DNA from: Myotis daubentonii
Lineage: Eukaryota > Chordata > Mammalia > Chiroptera > Vespertilionidae
Reading direction: 5' to 3'
Assembly: GCF_963259705.1 (NCBI RefSeq)
Contig: NC_081844.1
Coordinates: 33,793,341 to 33,857,340 of the forward strand
Length of the DNA: 64,000 bases
The notes beneath the pieces are model-generated. The model had not been told where the DNA came from. It worked only from the letters and a program-made list of their open reading frames with translations, and did no database searches. A program made the translations under genes and the position numbers. Below are positions 45,201 through 58,292 of the stretch, one piece after another; position 1 is the first letter of the stretch; each line of letters starts with the position of its first letter.

Positions 45201-46609
45201 TCACCTAAGAGAATACGAGAGCCTCGCTTTAGTAATCATTTCATAATTTCCATATTCTGAGCGCTCGGGTTCCTGGCCATTTGCCCAAGGCAAGGTTCAG
45301 CGCTCACACCTCTAGGTAGTGGAGGTTCTGAATGTCCCCATTTGGAAGAACCGGAAACGAAGGCACAGAGCAGGGTGGGGCCAGGTCCGGGTGGGGGTTT
45401 GCTCTCTGCTTGAGGGGGCTAATCGCGGGGGCCCAGGCTGCAGCCCAGATAGGAGCATTTAGGAGCATGGGGGCCGGCAGGGGCCCCACAGAGGGCGCCC
45501 CTTCTCAGGGGTCCCCACTGGGTGGGACTAGGGTCCCTCATCTTGAGTGTTGGGGTGGGATCTTGTGCAGCGCCTCCCCTCCACTAAAGTACAAAGCATT
45601 GCCATCTTCTGGGGGGGGGGGGGGTCCTGCTGTCCCATATCGGCCTCCTCCCCCAAACTGTAGGTCCATTGTTGGGGGAGTCCCAAGCCCAGGAGACAGG
45701 TCTAGGGCCCAAGTCCTGCCCACCCCCTGGCAGAATCCCAGCCTCTAGCCACAGGGCTGCCTGCAGTCTAATGACAGCAGGTGGCAGGGAGGCCTCCACC
45801 TTTAGGCTATTAAACACCCCCACCCAGGTGTCCCCCCCCACCCACACACACCTGAGGGAGGGGCCCAGAAGTCTGCCTGGGGAGGGGGAGTTTAGAGACC
45901 CAGGTTAGCTGGGGAAGGAAGCCATCCATAAAGGGCCAGGCCCCAGCTCTGTCTCCAAAGTGCAGGGGAGCCCCCTCCACACCCAGAAAGAGCCAAACAG
46001 ATCAGCATGCACCCCTGCCCCACCCCTCTGGTGCCTTCATTCCCTCCATCTGTACAGTGGGTCAATATTAATTCATTCCTTGCATAGCAGGATCCCCTGA
46101 GAGCAGGAGGGGTGCTACCCTCTCCCCATTTTCCAGGGAAAAGCTGTAGTCCACACCCAGCTAGATGCTGCTTCCCAGAGGTGCCCTGCCCAGGAGGGTG
46201 AGGGATGGCAAGATTCCCAGCTGCCTTCCCATGAGGGGGCCCTATTTTTAGCCCAGGGAGGGAGCTGGAAAGTGATACACAGCCTTGCGGGCTCTGCTAC
46301 TGGTGGGCAGCAGGCCCAGGTTCCAGCTGGGTCCTGGCTGTGTGATTTTAGGTTAGTTCAGACACCCTTCTGGTCTCTGTTTTGCAACCTGGAAATGAGG
46401 CACAGCAACTCCCGTCTTAGAAGGTTTCTTGGCCAGACCATCCTGTGGGGCCCCTGTGTGTTTTGGACAGCCCCTGAGGGAAAAAGCACAAAAAAACAGG
46501 CTGGTTCTTACCCAGCCCTCAGCCCACCACTCAACCTGCTCTCCACCCTGAGAGGGGCGTTGGCTCAAAAATTCACCCAGATCTCAAACTGCCTCCCTCC
46601 CCACATTAT

Positions 46610-47135
46610 TCCTGCTCAAATCGATCTCCACATCCGAGCCTTTGCACTGGCCATGCCCCCACCTGAGGTGCCCTTCCCACATCACCTCATGACCCCTGCC
46701 TTCTCCTGCCTCAACTGGATCTTAGCTCCCTGGAGGGTTCGTCCCTGACCCACCAGCGTCAGGTGGGCCCCATGACCCCATTGTCACATTGTTCTGTTTT
46801 ATCCTCATCCAGGCACTATTTCAAGACAGCTGTATTTTTTTAAAATTGATTTGAGAGAGAGAGGAAGGGAGAGGGAGAGGGAGAGGGAGAGAAAAACATC
46901 AGTCGGCTGCCTCCTGCACACCCCCTACTGGGGATTGAGCCCGGACACCTGGGCATGTGGCCTGACCAGAACCAGCAAATCTCTGTGCAAGGAAGGAGGC
47001 TTAACCAACTGAGCCACACCAGCCAGAACACAATAGTTGTATTTATTGAACCTACTCAGCCTTGTCCACCAACTGTGTCTCCAGCCCTGAAGCTGAGTCT
47101 GGCACGTAGTAGGTACTCAATAAATGTTGGTTGAC
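46610..47135 (+). mobile_element. L2 3' end, split by a SINE
   Basis: CATCCGAGCCTTTGCACTGG at the left and GGTACTCAATAAATGTTGGT at the right form the L2 3' end; a SINE lies between them. Confidence 0.7.
46838..47025 (-). mobile_element. Old tRNA-derived SINE inside L2
   Basis: Reverse copy with a GAGAGGGAGAGG run, ending AACCAACTGAGCCACACCAG. Confidence 0.82.
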
Positions 47136-47401
47136 TAAATGAATTCGTGTTCCCTCTCTTCCTCTCACATCATACACCATTTTTGGTGTCTGTCTACACA
47201 GAGGTGGAGGGCAAATTGAACTATTCACCACATACGTCTCAATTTTTTTAAAAAAAAGCCTGGAGTGGGGGTATGGGGCACAGCCAGAAACCCCCACCCC
47301 TGACCTGCTATCATTCACACCTGGCCTCAGGTTGCCTTGTTCTTGTGAGCCAAGTTCCACGAACATGAAAATATAATCTTTTTAAAATAAGAAGGAAAAT
47401 C

Positions 47402-47573
47402 ACCCTAGTCAGTTTGCTCAGTGGTTAGATCATTGGCCAGTGGACTGGAGGGTTGCCGGTTGATTCCCGTCAAGGGCATTTAACTTGTAACTCGGTTTTG
47501 TTTTGGACTGGATCCCCAGCACAGTTGGGACGCCTGCGGGAAGCAACCAATCAATGTGTCTCTCTCACATTGA

Positions 47574-47643
<70 letters not shown>

Positions 47644-47742
47644 CCCTCTCCCTCTCTCCCCCCCTCCCTTCTACTCTTTCTGAAACCAATGGAAAAAATA
47701 TCCTCAGGTGAGGATTAAACAAACAAACAACAACAATAAAAA
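47402..47742 (+). mobile_element. Ves SINE with expanded CT repeat
   Basis: The head CAGTTTGCTCAGTGGTTAGA leads to GTGTCTCTCTCACATTGATG, then a (CT)n run of about 60 bp (47578-47638) and a tail ATCCTCAGGTGAGGATTAAA. Confidence 0.87.
47578..47638. repeat. (CT)n microsatellite
   Basis: About 30 CT units grown from the pyrimidine-rich part of the host SINE. Confidence 0.96.
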
Positions 47743-48062
47743 GAAAACTGAATAACATCAGAATGCACTCCTGCCCCACCCCAGGCAGGTGCATGAGTCT
47801 CCCTGTGGCTCCATTTGCCCCTCTGTAGCAATCAGGAGTACATAATGAATTTTGCCTAAATTATATTTGCCTTTATAGCAACACAGTTGTAAAATGTAAT
47901 TTTTAAAATACAGTATTTTTTCATGGAAGAGGCCCACGAGACAAAAGTTCCTAAGACCCTGGAAATGAATTGTGTGGCTCTGCTTAACCTATTTTGCAGC
48001 GGGGAACTTTCAGCCAGGGTCCAGTTTGGGATACGTATGAGCTCTGTGTAGTCCACCCAGGG

Positions 48063-48200
48063 AAGCTAGGACTTTCCGTGGGGTGCGCGCGCCACCTGCC
48101 GGGAACCTGCGGAGCTGCAGTCTCGGGGCAGGACTAGCGCCGTCACCCGCGGCTCCCGTCCGCGGCCGCTAGATGGCGCTGCATCGCCCGAAAACCAGTT
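48063..48200. promoter_or_regulatory. Isolated CpG-rich island with two CTCF-like motifs
   Basis: A short CpG-dense patch in AT-richer sequence. GCGCCACCTGCCGG (48089-48102) is a CTCF-like motif on the minus strand, and CCGCTAGATGGCGC (48166-48179) is one on the plus strand. Each differs from CCASYAGRKGGCRS only at the third base. The pair is divergent and about 77 bp apart, a layout seen at some domain boundaries. Binding is not proven. Confidence 0.55.
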
Positions 48201-48305
48201 TGCTGGGTCCGATGGGGAAACAGGCCCGCTGAATGTTTTTCTCATGTGTAACATAGCGCCTTGTGGATGCTCCATGGTGGAGTTGCTAGGTAAAATGCAG
48301 CACTG

Positions 48306-48538
48306 AGCCTAGCTGGTTTGGCTCAGTGGATAGAGCATCAGCCTGCGAACGGAAAGGTCCGAGGTTCGATTCTGGTCAAGGGCACATGCCCAGGTTGTGG
48401 GCTCGATCCCCAGTAGGGGACTTGCAGGAGGCAGCCGATCCATGATTCTCTCTCATCATGGATGTTTCTCTCTCTCTCTCTCTCTCTCTCTCCCCCTCTT
48501 CCTTCCTCTCTGAAAATCCATGAAAATATATTTTTTTA
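48306..48538 (+). mobile_element. Ves SINE
   Basis: Full-length copy. The flanks are AAAATGCAGCACTG (48292-48305) and AAAATGCAGTACTG (48539-48552), 13 of 14 identical. Confidence 0.93.
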
Positions 48539-48552
48539 AAAATGCAGTACTG

Positions 48553-48703
48553 GGCCCTAACCTATTTGGCTCACTGGATAGAGCGTCGGCCTGTAGTCTG
48601 AAGGGTCCCAGGTACGAGTCCAGACTCTATCCCGAGTCCAGACTCTATCCCAATCAAGGGCACATGCCCGGGTTGCTGGCTCAATCCCCAGTAAGGGGCG
48701 TAC
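48553..48703 (+). mobile_element. Ves SINE, truncated, with internal duplication
   Basis: The head is complete but the element stops at the GTACAGGAG block, where another SINE inserted. A 19-bp segment GAGTCCAGACTCTATCCC(A/G) is tandemly repeated at 48617-48652. Confidence 0.87.
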
Positions 48704-48718
48704 AGGAGCAGCTCTTTT

Positions 48719-48938
48719 TTTTTTTTTAATATATTTTATTGATTTCTTACAGAGAGGAAGGGAGAGAGATAGAGAGCCAGAAACATCAATGAGAGAGAAA
48801 CATCGATCAGCCGCCTCCTGCACATCTCCTACTGGGGATGTGCCCGCAACCCAGGTACATGCCCTTGACCGGAATCGAACCCGGGACCCTTGAGTCCGCA
48901 GGCCGACGCTCTATCCACTGAGCCAAACCAGTTTCGGC
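48719..48938 (-). mobile_element. Ves SINE, young subfamily
   Basis: Reverse copy ending CCAAACCAGTTTCGGC, with a 15-bp duplication AGGAGCAGCTCTTTT at 48704-48718 and 48939-48953. It cuts the preceding SINE. Confidence 0.94.
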
Positions 48939-48953
48939 AGGAGCAGCTCTTTT

Positions 48954-49163
48954 TAAAAAAATATATTTTATTGATTTTTTTACAGAGAGAAAGGGAGAGG
49001 GATAGAGGGGACAGAAACATGGATGGGAAACATCATCACTGCCTCCAGCATGCCTCCTACTGGGAATTGAGCCTGCAACTCGGGCATGTGCCCTGACTGG
49101 GGATAGAACCGGTGACCTCTTGGTTCCTGGGTCTACGCTCAACTGCTGAGCCGCACCTGCGGG
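48954..49163 (-). mobile_element. tRNA-derived SINE
   Basis: Reverse copy with TATTTTATTGATTTTTTTAC at the left and CTGAGCCGCACCTGCGGGCT at the right. Confidence 0.88.
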
Positions 49164-49272
49164 CTAACTTCATTGTTTGTTTGTTTGATTTTTACTTTTT
49201 GTTTCTAGATGATTGTAGATTCTAAATTCTAACGCAGAGAGCTCCCATATCCTCGCCAGGCTTCCCCTAGAG

Positions 49273-49495
49273 CAGTGGTTCTCAACCTGTGGGTCGCGAC
49301 CCCTTTGGGGGTCGAACGACCTTTTCACAGGGGTCGCCTAAGACCATCGGAAAACACATATACAATTACATATTGTTTTTGTGATTAATCACTATGCTTT
49401 AATTATGTTCAATTTGTAACAATGAAATTGGGGGTCACCACAACATGAGGAACTGTATTAAAGGGTTGCGGCATTAGGAAGGTTGAGAACTTCTG
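49273..49495. mobile_element. SPIN hAT element (nonautonomous)
   Basis: The 223-bp element begins CAGTGGTTCTCAACCTGTGG, contains GGTCGCGACCCCTTTGGGGG and ends GGTTGAGAACTTCTG. It has a perfect 8-bp target duplication CCCTAGAG at 49265-49272 and 49496-49503. It matches my knowledge of the SPIN nonautonomous family, which entered several tetrapod lineages, vesper bats among them, by horizontal transfer. Confidence 0.93.
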
Positions 49496-49598
49496 CCCTA
49501 GAGTAACATTTTAGAAAACTGCAGTACAATATCACAATCAGGATATCAACATTGATGCAATCCAGCCATCCTATTTGGTTTCCCCATTTTACTTGTAC

Positions 49599-49600
<2 letters not shown>

Positions 49601-49646
<46 letters not shown>
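49601..49646. repeat. (GT)n microsatellite
   Basis: About 23 GT units. Confidence 0.97.
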
Positions 49647-49647
<1 letters not shown>

Positions 49648-49666
49648 GTTCCCTACAGGTTTTTTA

Positions 49667-49896
49667 TTTATTTTTTTTTTTTTTAATATATTTTATTGAT
49701 TTTTTACAGAGAGGAAGGGAGAGAGATAGAGAGTCAGAAACATCGATGAGAGAGAAACATCGATCAGCTGCCTTCTGCACATCTCCCACTGGGGAAATGC
49801 CCGCAACCCAGGTACATGCCCTTGACCGGAATCGAACCTGGGACCCTTCGGTCCGCAGGCCGACGCTCTATCCACTGAGCCAAACCGGTTTCGGCA
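49667..49896 (-). mobile_element. Ves SINE, young subfamily
   Basis: Reverse full-length copy ending CCAAACCGGTTTCGGC, flanked by CCTACAGGTTTTTT at 49652 and 49897. Confidence 0.94.
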
Positions 49897-49910
49897 CCTA
49901 CAGGTTTTTT

Positions 49911-50125
49911 AAATCCTCACCTGAGGATATTCTCTTTTATTGATGTTTTAGAGAGGAAGGGAGAGGAAGAGAGAGTGGGAAAGAGAGAAACATTGATCGG
50001 TCACCTCCTGCACACACCCTGACCAGGGATCGAACCCACAACCTGGGTATGTGCCTTGAGCTGGAATCGAACCTGCAACCTTTGGGTGTATGGCATGGGA
50101 CAATGCTCCAACCAATTTAGCCACC
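49911..50125 (-). mobile_element. Older Ves-type SINE
   Basis: Reverse copy with CCTCACCTGAGGATATTCTC tail and GAACCCACAACCTGGGTATG. Confidence 0.83.
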
Positions 50126-50149
50126 AAACTGTAGTTCCCTACAATTTTA

Positions 50150-50640
50150 CCACCGGTGTAAGTTCATGACTCTACCACCACAGTCCAGGGACAGACCAGT
50201 TCCAACAAAAAGGTCCCTCATGACACCCACCCGCCTTTCCCCCCTTGCCACCACCCTTCACCTCGACAGCCACTAATCCGTTGTCCATTCCATCATTTTG
50301 CCACCGCGAGGATCTTAACAACTGGAATCACACATCATGAACCTCTGGGGATGATCCTCCCTCTCAGCATCATTCCCGCAGATCCATCCAAGATGTCGCC
50401 TGTATCCATAGTGTGCCCATAATTTTTTCCTTCTGAGTCATAGCTTGTGGTGTGACTGGCCCACAGTCTGTTTCCCCATCACCTGTTAAAGGACATCTGG
50501 TTGGTTCCAGTTTGGGGATTTTGCAAATACAGCTGCTGTGAACACATGTACAGGTTTTTGCATGAACAGAAATGTTCATTTCTCTGAGATAGATGCCCAA
50601 GAGTCTCTCTTAAATGAGTTTTTCAATGCCTTTTTTCACA
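50150..50640 (-). mobile_element. L1 3' part
   Basis: Minus strand shows old L1 3' sequence: plus-strand TTTTTGCATGAACAGAAATG, CACATCATGAACC and the region around CATAATTTTTTCCTTCTGAG, the equivalent of the ORF2 end. Confidence 0.65.
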
Positions 50641-50689
50641 GAGAAATCCTGCCATTTGCTATGCACACACCTCCTCTTTTAATCCCTAC

Positions 50690-51120
50690 AGCACACCTGG
50701 CTATTCATTCCACAAAAACCTATTCAGCCTTACTGTGCAGTGGGCCCTGGAGACACCTGGGGGACCAAGTAAGGCATGCACCCAGAAGGTACAGCACAAG
50801 GATGCTAGAGCTGTAATGGGAAGCCAGTTGGGGTGCCTGACCCAGCCTGGTGAGATTTGGGAGGACTTCCTGGAGGAAGAGGCAGCTGACCTGAGGCTTG
50901 ATGGGTGAGTGAAGGTATACCTCTCACAACAGAGGGACCTGCATGTGTAAAGGGCCAGATGCAAGAAGAATAGCAGCAGTTCAGGAAGCCATGGGGAGAT
51001 AGTGATATGGGGTGGGGGTGGGGGGAGGAAAGGGAGGTGGGCAGGGCCCATGAGCAAAGAGGAGAATTTCACCCTCACATCCAGCCTGGAGGCCAGGGCT
51101 TGAAGACCAGAACAAAAAGA
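50690..51120 (-). mobile_element. L2 (minus)
   Basis: TTACTGTGCAGTGGGCCCTG, GGACTTCCTGGAGGAAGAGG and GTGTAAAGGGCCAGATGCAA are the L2 sequence in reverse. Confidence 0.55.
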
Positions 51121-51148
51121 TTCAGGCCAACATCAAAACAGCATGATG

Positions 51149-51391
51149 GCCCGATCCAGTTTGGTTCAGTGGATAGAGCATTGGCCTGCAGACCCGAAAG
51201 GTCCCGGGGGTCAATTCCCGTCAAGGGCACGTACCTCGGTTGCAGGCTCCTTCCCAGCCCTGGCCCTGGTCAGGGCGTGTGCAGGAGGCAACCAATCAAT
51301 GTGTTTCTCATATTGATGTTTCTCTCTGTCTTTCCCTCTCTCTCCACTCTCTCTAAAAATCAATGGAAAAATATCCTCGGGTGAGGATTAA
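51149..51391 (+). mobile_element. Ves SINE
   Basis: Copy with tail ATCCTCGGGTGAGGATTAAA. The flanks are AAAACAGCATGATG (51135-51148) and AAAACAACATGATG (51392-51405). Confidence 0.91.
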
Positions 51392-51397
51392 AAAACA

Positions 51398-52118
51398 ACA
51401 TGATGTTCTAGCCTCTCAGTCTCATATTAATATCTCCACAAACCTGGGTGGTTTGGGGCGCTATAATGTCCCCACATAATTGGGGAGGACTGGGGCCTTC
51501 CAAGATATGGGCAGATGTCCCGCAGGGCTGTTTGGGAGCCGGCACTCTGCCCCCTCTCCCCAGCAAGCACATGCAGCCCCACCCCCCAAGAGTGGGGTCC
51601 CCCCCCCCCACACACATACTTCCACCCCAGCTGTAGGATGTGATGGGATTGGGATTCTGACAGCTCGGGGTGGGAAGGTGAGGCTTTGGGACTCCTGAGC
51701 CCAGGCCTCAGGAAGCATGCAGTTTCTGCCTCTTCTCCGCAGTTTCTGCCCAGGAATGTCTGATGTTCCTGCCGGCCATCCAAAGGCCTCCTAGGAGCGC
51801 ACACTGGCCACTAGAGGGAAACTTTCTCCCAACTTCCTGGCCCAGCCAACACCACATGGTCACAGCACCACCGGCTGGAGGCCCATCACCCCACAGAATA
51901 GTAAGAGATGACGAATGGCTGCTGTTCTGAGACGCTCGGTCTGGGCCAGTTTGTTACACAGCGATCAATCCTGCCTCTTGCACCGCAGCCCCATGGCCTG
52001 TGCCCCAGGGAGGTTTCCCAGACTCTGGGTAGCAATAATAACAGCCTGTTCTGCCATTTTAAAATGCACAACGTGTTCACATTTAAACTTTTTTAGTTAT
52101 TGGTTTTATTTTTTTAAT
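51398..52118. other. Unique intergenic stretch
   Basis: No gene or transposon is recognised. A partial CTCF-like motif CCACTAGAGGG lies at about 51808-51818, and a C run with CA repeats at 51601-51617. Confidence 0.55.
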
Positions 52119-52120
52119 GT

Positions 52121-52345
52121 TTTTTTTTAAAATATATTTTATTGATTTCTTACAGAGAGAAAGGGAGAGAGAGAGAGAGAGAGCTAGAAACATCGATGAG
52201 AGAGAAACATCGATCAGCTGCCTCCTGCACGCCCCCGACTGGGGATGCGCCCACAACCAAGGTACATGCCCCTGACCGGAATCAAACCTGGGACCCTTCA
52301 GTCCGCAGGCTGACGCTCTATCCACTGAGCCAAACCGGTTTCGGC
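52121..52345 (-). mobile_element. Ves SINE, young subfamily
   Basis: Reverse copy with TATTTTATTGATTTCTTACA at the left and CCAAACCGGTTTCGGC at the right. Confidence 0.92.
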
Positions 52346-52348
52346 ATT

Positions 52349-52480
52349 AATTTTTTTTTTTTTTTTTTTTTTTTTGATTTCAGAGAGAGGAAGGGAGAGG
52401 GAGAGATAGGAATATCAATGAGACAGAAATATTATCCATAGGCTGCCTCCTGCAGGACCCCTACTGGGGATTGGTGGGCT
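52349..52480 (-). mobile_element. Ves SINE, truncated
   Basis: The T-rich tail and GATTTCAGAGAGAGGAAGGG through GGCTGCCTCCTGCAGG are present; the tRNA-like head is missing. Confidence 0.82.
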
Positions 52481-52873
52481 TTATTGATTGATTTGGGGAG
52501 GGTGGGTGGACATCAGTTTGTTGTTTCACGTATTTCTGCATCTGTTGGTTGATTCTTTTTTTTAATATATATTTTATTGATTTTTACAGAGAGGAAGGGA
52601 GAGGCATAGAGAGTTAGAAACATGGATGAGAGAGAAACATCAATGAGCCACCTCCTGCACACCTCCTACTGGGGATGTGCCTGCAACCAAGGTACATGCC
52701 CTTGACCAGAATCGAAACTGGGACCCTTCAGTCCGCAGGCCGACGCTCTATCCACTGAGCCAAACCGGTCAGGGCTGTTGGTTGATTCTTCTATGTGCCC
52801 TCACCCGGGATTGAAGTCCCAGTCTGGACGTATTAGGGTGATCGCTGTAACCAACTCAGCTACCTGGGCAGGT
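52481..52873 (-). mobile_element. Older SINE split by a younger one
   Basis: TTTATTGATTGATTTGGGGA at the left and GTAACCAACTCAGCTACCTG at the right are one old copy interrupted by the SINE at 52558-52774. Confidence 0.7.
52558..52774 (-). mobile_element. Ves SINE nested in an older SINE
   Basis: Full-length reverse copy with a perfect 16-bp duplication CTGTTGGTTGATTCTT at 52542-52557 and 52775-52790. Confidence 0.94.
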
Positions 52874-53150
52874 GTGTTTGAATTTTAATATCGCTGACAA
52901 TGGGATGAATCTTGTGATCGTACAGTTAACCGAGTGAAAACGTCTATTGGGGCTTCCTGGAAAGTTCCAGACGGTGCCAGCATCAAAGTATCTTCAGTGT
53001 CAGGACATGCAGAAATAATGATCACAACAGCAACAACTGCAAACATCACAGCCAATTTGTAACACACGTTACAAGAGGACAAGACATTTTCACCAAGATT
53101 ATCTTGGACAAAAATGAAGATACTAATAACAGAATAACGGCAACTGCGGT

Positions 53151-56082
<2,932 letters not shown>

Positions 56083-56199
56083 GACTTTGCCGCCCTCTTT
56101 CTATCGATCGCTCTCCGGGACGTCCGGGGATGCCCTCCCCAAACCCCGGGGAGGATCTCGGCTGGAAGCCACCAGTTTGGAAGGTGGCTCCCCGGGACT

Positions 56200-56250
56200 C
56201 AGCGACTCAGCGGCGCCTCTGCTCTTGCCGCAGCCGCCTCGCATTTATAC
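56200..56250 (-). promoter_or_regulatory. KISS1R core promoter with TATA box
   Basis: On the minus strand GGTATAAATGC at 56242-56251 gives TATAAAT at 56243-56249, about 160 bp upstream of the ATG. A transcription start near 56215 would leave a 5'UTR of about 130 nt, reasonable for this gene. Confidence 0.55.
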
Positions 56251-56704
56251 CCCATTCCCCGCCTTGTCCCCGCCTTCCTGCCTCTCCTGCAGGCGCTCTT
56301 GCTCCTTCCCTGCCCGTGGCCCTCCGCACACACGCCCGCCCAGCAACCTTACCCCCATTCTCTCCTCCCCCTGAACGGCAGGGGGAGAGCACTGGAGAAG
56401 AGGGACTGGAGGAAGGGTTGGGGCAGAGCGGGATGGGATGGGGTAGGCTGCTGTGCAGACTGGAGGGACCCACCCTGACCAGGGGGTATGGACTCACTGC
56501 CCAGGTTCTGGCGGTTAGAAGATGCCTCTTCTTTAAAGAACACAATCTCCCTGGATTTGGGTTGCTGCAAATCAGACCCCTTAGGCATGTCCACCTCCCA
56601 GCTCATGGGCAGCTATTGGCAGACACCTGTACCGCTGGTGGTAGGTGCCCGGTGGTGGACGCTGTTGTACCTGAAAACCCACACCTAGAAATGTGTGGTA
56701 CCAG

Positions 56705-56806
56705 GATGGTCGCCATTGTGGAGTACTTGGCAGCAGAGAATAAGATGCTACCATTTATATAAAAAGACTAAAATGGGGGAGAAATGAATAGCTATGCACA
56801 GGCATC
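56705..56806 (+). mobile_element. Old LINE fragment
   Basis: GCTACCATTTATATAAAAAG followed by AATGGGGGAGAAATGAATAG resembles an old LINE 3' part, in which the HAL1 landed. Confidence 0.4.
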
Positions 56807-57245
56807 AAAGCACATCAACTCAGAGAAACCAAGATGGCGGCACAGGTAAACACAGGAAATTGCTGCCTCCCACAACAAATTCAAAAATACTACTAAAAGA
56901 CAAAACTGGACATCATCCAGAACCACAGGAAGGCTGGCTGAGTGGAAATTCTACAACTAGAAGGAAAGAGAAAAGCACACTGAGACTCAGAGGAGGTGTG
57001 GAAGTGCAGAGGTACGGAGGCGCACCCGGCAGGGGCTGGCAACAGAGGACACGGCTGTCTTTTTGAATTGGGAGGGAGTCACAAGCCCCCGACTGCTCTG
57101 AGCTCCAGTTCCGGGTGAGTCTCTGGGGACCTAGACTCATACGGGGAGAAACTGGACTGTCTGGCAGCAGGCAGAACTCGGAACTCAAGAGCAGCTTTCT
57201 CTCAAAAGTGCTTGCAGCGATTACCAACACAGGGATGCATAAAAA

Positions 57246-57965
57246 ATGAGGAGACAAAGAAACAGGTCACAAATGACAGAAATGGAGGAAAGCAAACGAC
57301 TGGATATAGAGTTCAAAACCACACTTTTAAGATTTTTCAAGAACTTTCTAGAAACTGCTGATAAATTTAGTAAGACCCTCAAAAAGACTGGTCAGACCGC
57401 CGATAAATGTAGTGAGACCCTCGAGGTTATGAAAAAGGACCAACTAAAAATTAAGCATACACTGACTGAAATAAAGGATATTATGCAGAGTTCCAACAGC
57501 AGACTAGAGGATCGCAAGAATCAAGTCAAAGATGTGAAATACGAAGAAGCAAAAAACACCCAACCAGAAAAGCAAAATGAAAAAAGAATCCGAAAATATG
57601 AAGATAGTGTAAGGAGCCTCTGGGACAACTTCAAGCGTACCAACATCCGAATTATGGGGGTGCCAGAAGAAGAGAGAGAGCAAGATATTAAAAACCTATT
57701 TGAAGAAATAGCGACAGAAAACTTCCCCTACCTGGTGAAAGAAATAGACTTACAAGTCCAGGAAGCGCAGAGAACCCCAAACAAAAGGAATCCAAAGAGG
57801 ACCATACCAAGACACATCATAATTAAAATGCCAAGAGCAAAAGACAAAGAGAGAATCCTAAAAGCAGCAAGAGAAAGACAGTTACCTACAAGGGAGTACC
57901 CATACGACTGTCAGCTGATTTCTCAACAGAAACTTTGCAGGCCAGAAGGGAGTGGCAAGAAATAG
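57246..57965 (+). pseudogene. HAL1 ORF1, frame-shifted and SINE-disrupted
   Basis: Open for 239 codons from ATG 57246. It shows a Lys/Glu-rich coiled-coil part (about residues 20-115), then the L1 ORF1 RNA-binding region (NIRIMGVPEEE at about 137-147, RHIIIKMPRAKDKERILKAA at about 194-213). After about residue 218 the frame is wrong: the typical C-terminal domain continues in another frame past 57965 and, beyond the SINE, to a stop near 58371. The copy is therefore inactive. The protein is an RNA chaperone in L1-type retrotransposons. Confidence 0.85.
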
Positions 57966-58060
57966 TCAAAGTGATGAATGCCAAGAACCTACAACCAAGA
58001 TTACTTTATCCAGCAAAGCTATCATTCAGAATTGAAGGTCAGATAAAGAGCTTCACAGAT

Positions 58061-58292
58061 GCCGAGACCGGTTTGGCTCAGTGGATAGAGCGTCGGCCTG
58101 CGGACTGAGGGGTCCCAGGTTCGATTCCGGTCAAGGGCATGTACCTGGGTTGCGGGCACATCCCCAGTGGGAGATGTGCAGGAGGCAGCTGATCGATGTT
58201 TCTCTCTCATCGATGTTTCTAACTCTCTATCTCTCTCTCCCTTCCTCTCTGTGAAAAATCAATAAAATATATTTAAAAAAAAAAAAAAAAAA
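58061..58292 (+). mobile_element. Ves SINE nested in HAL1
   Basis: Young-subfamily copy (GCCGAGACCGGTTTGGCTCA) with a perfect 12-bp duplication AGCTTCACAGAT at 58049-58060 and 58293-58304. Confidence 0.95.

Larger units (their letters stand above)
45201..53150. other. Intergenic region between ARID3A and KISS1R
   Basis: No gene is recognised. 45201-46580 is unique, GC-rich sequence, perhaps with further ARID3A upstream regulation. From 46600 onward it is dense in L2, L1 and SINE copies and holds a SPIN element. A short CpG-rich island with two CTCF-like motifs stands alone at 48063-48200. Confidence 0.7.

Noticed and set aside
47578..47638. CRISPR-like or satellite array
   Set aside because: It is a simple CT run inside a SINE; no spaced repeats exist, and the genome is mammalian.
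49667..49896. tRNA genes (A and B box present in many places)
   Set aside because: The boxes belong to heads of tRNA-derived SINEs followed by SINE bodies and A tails; no cloverleaf with 3' acceptor stem is complete.
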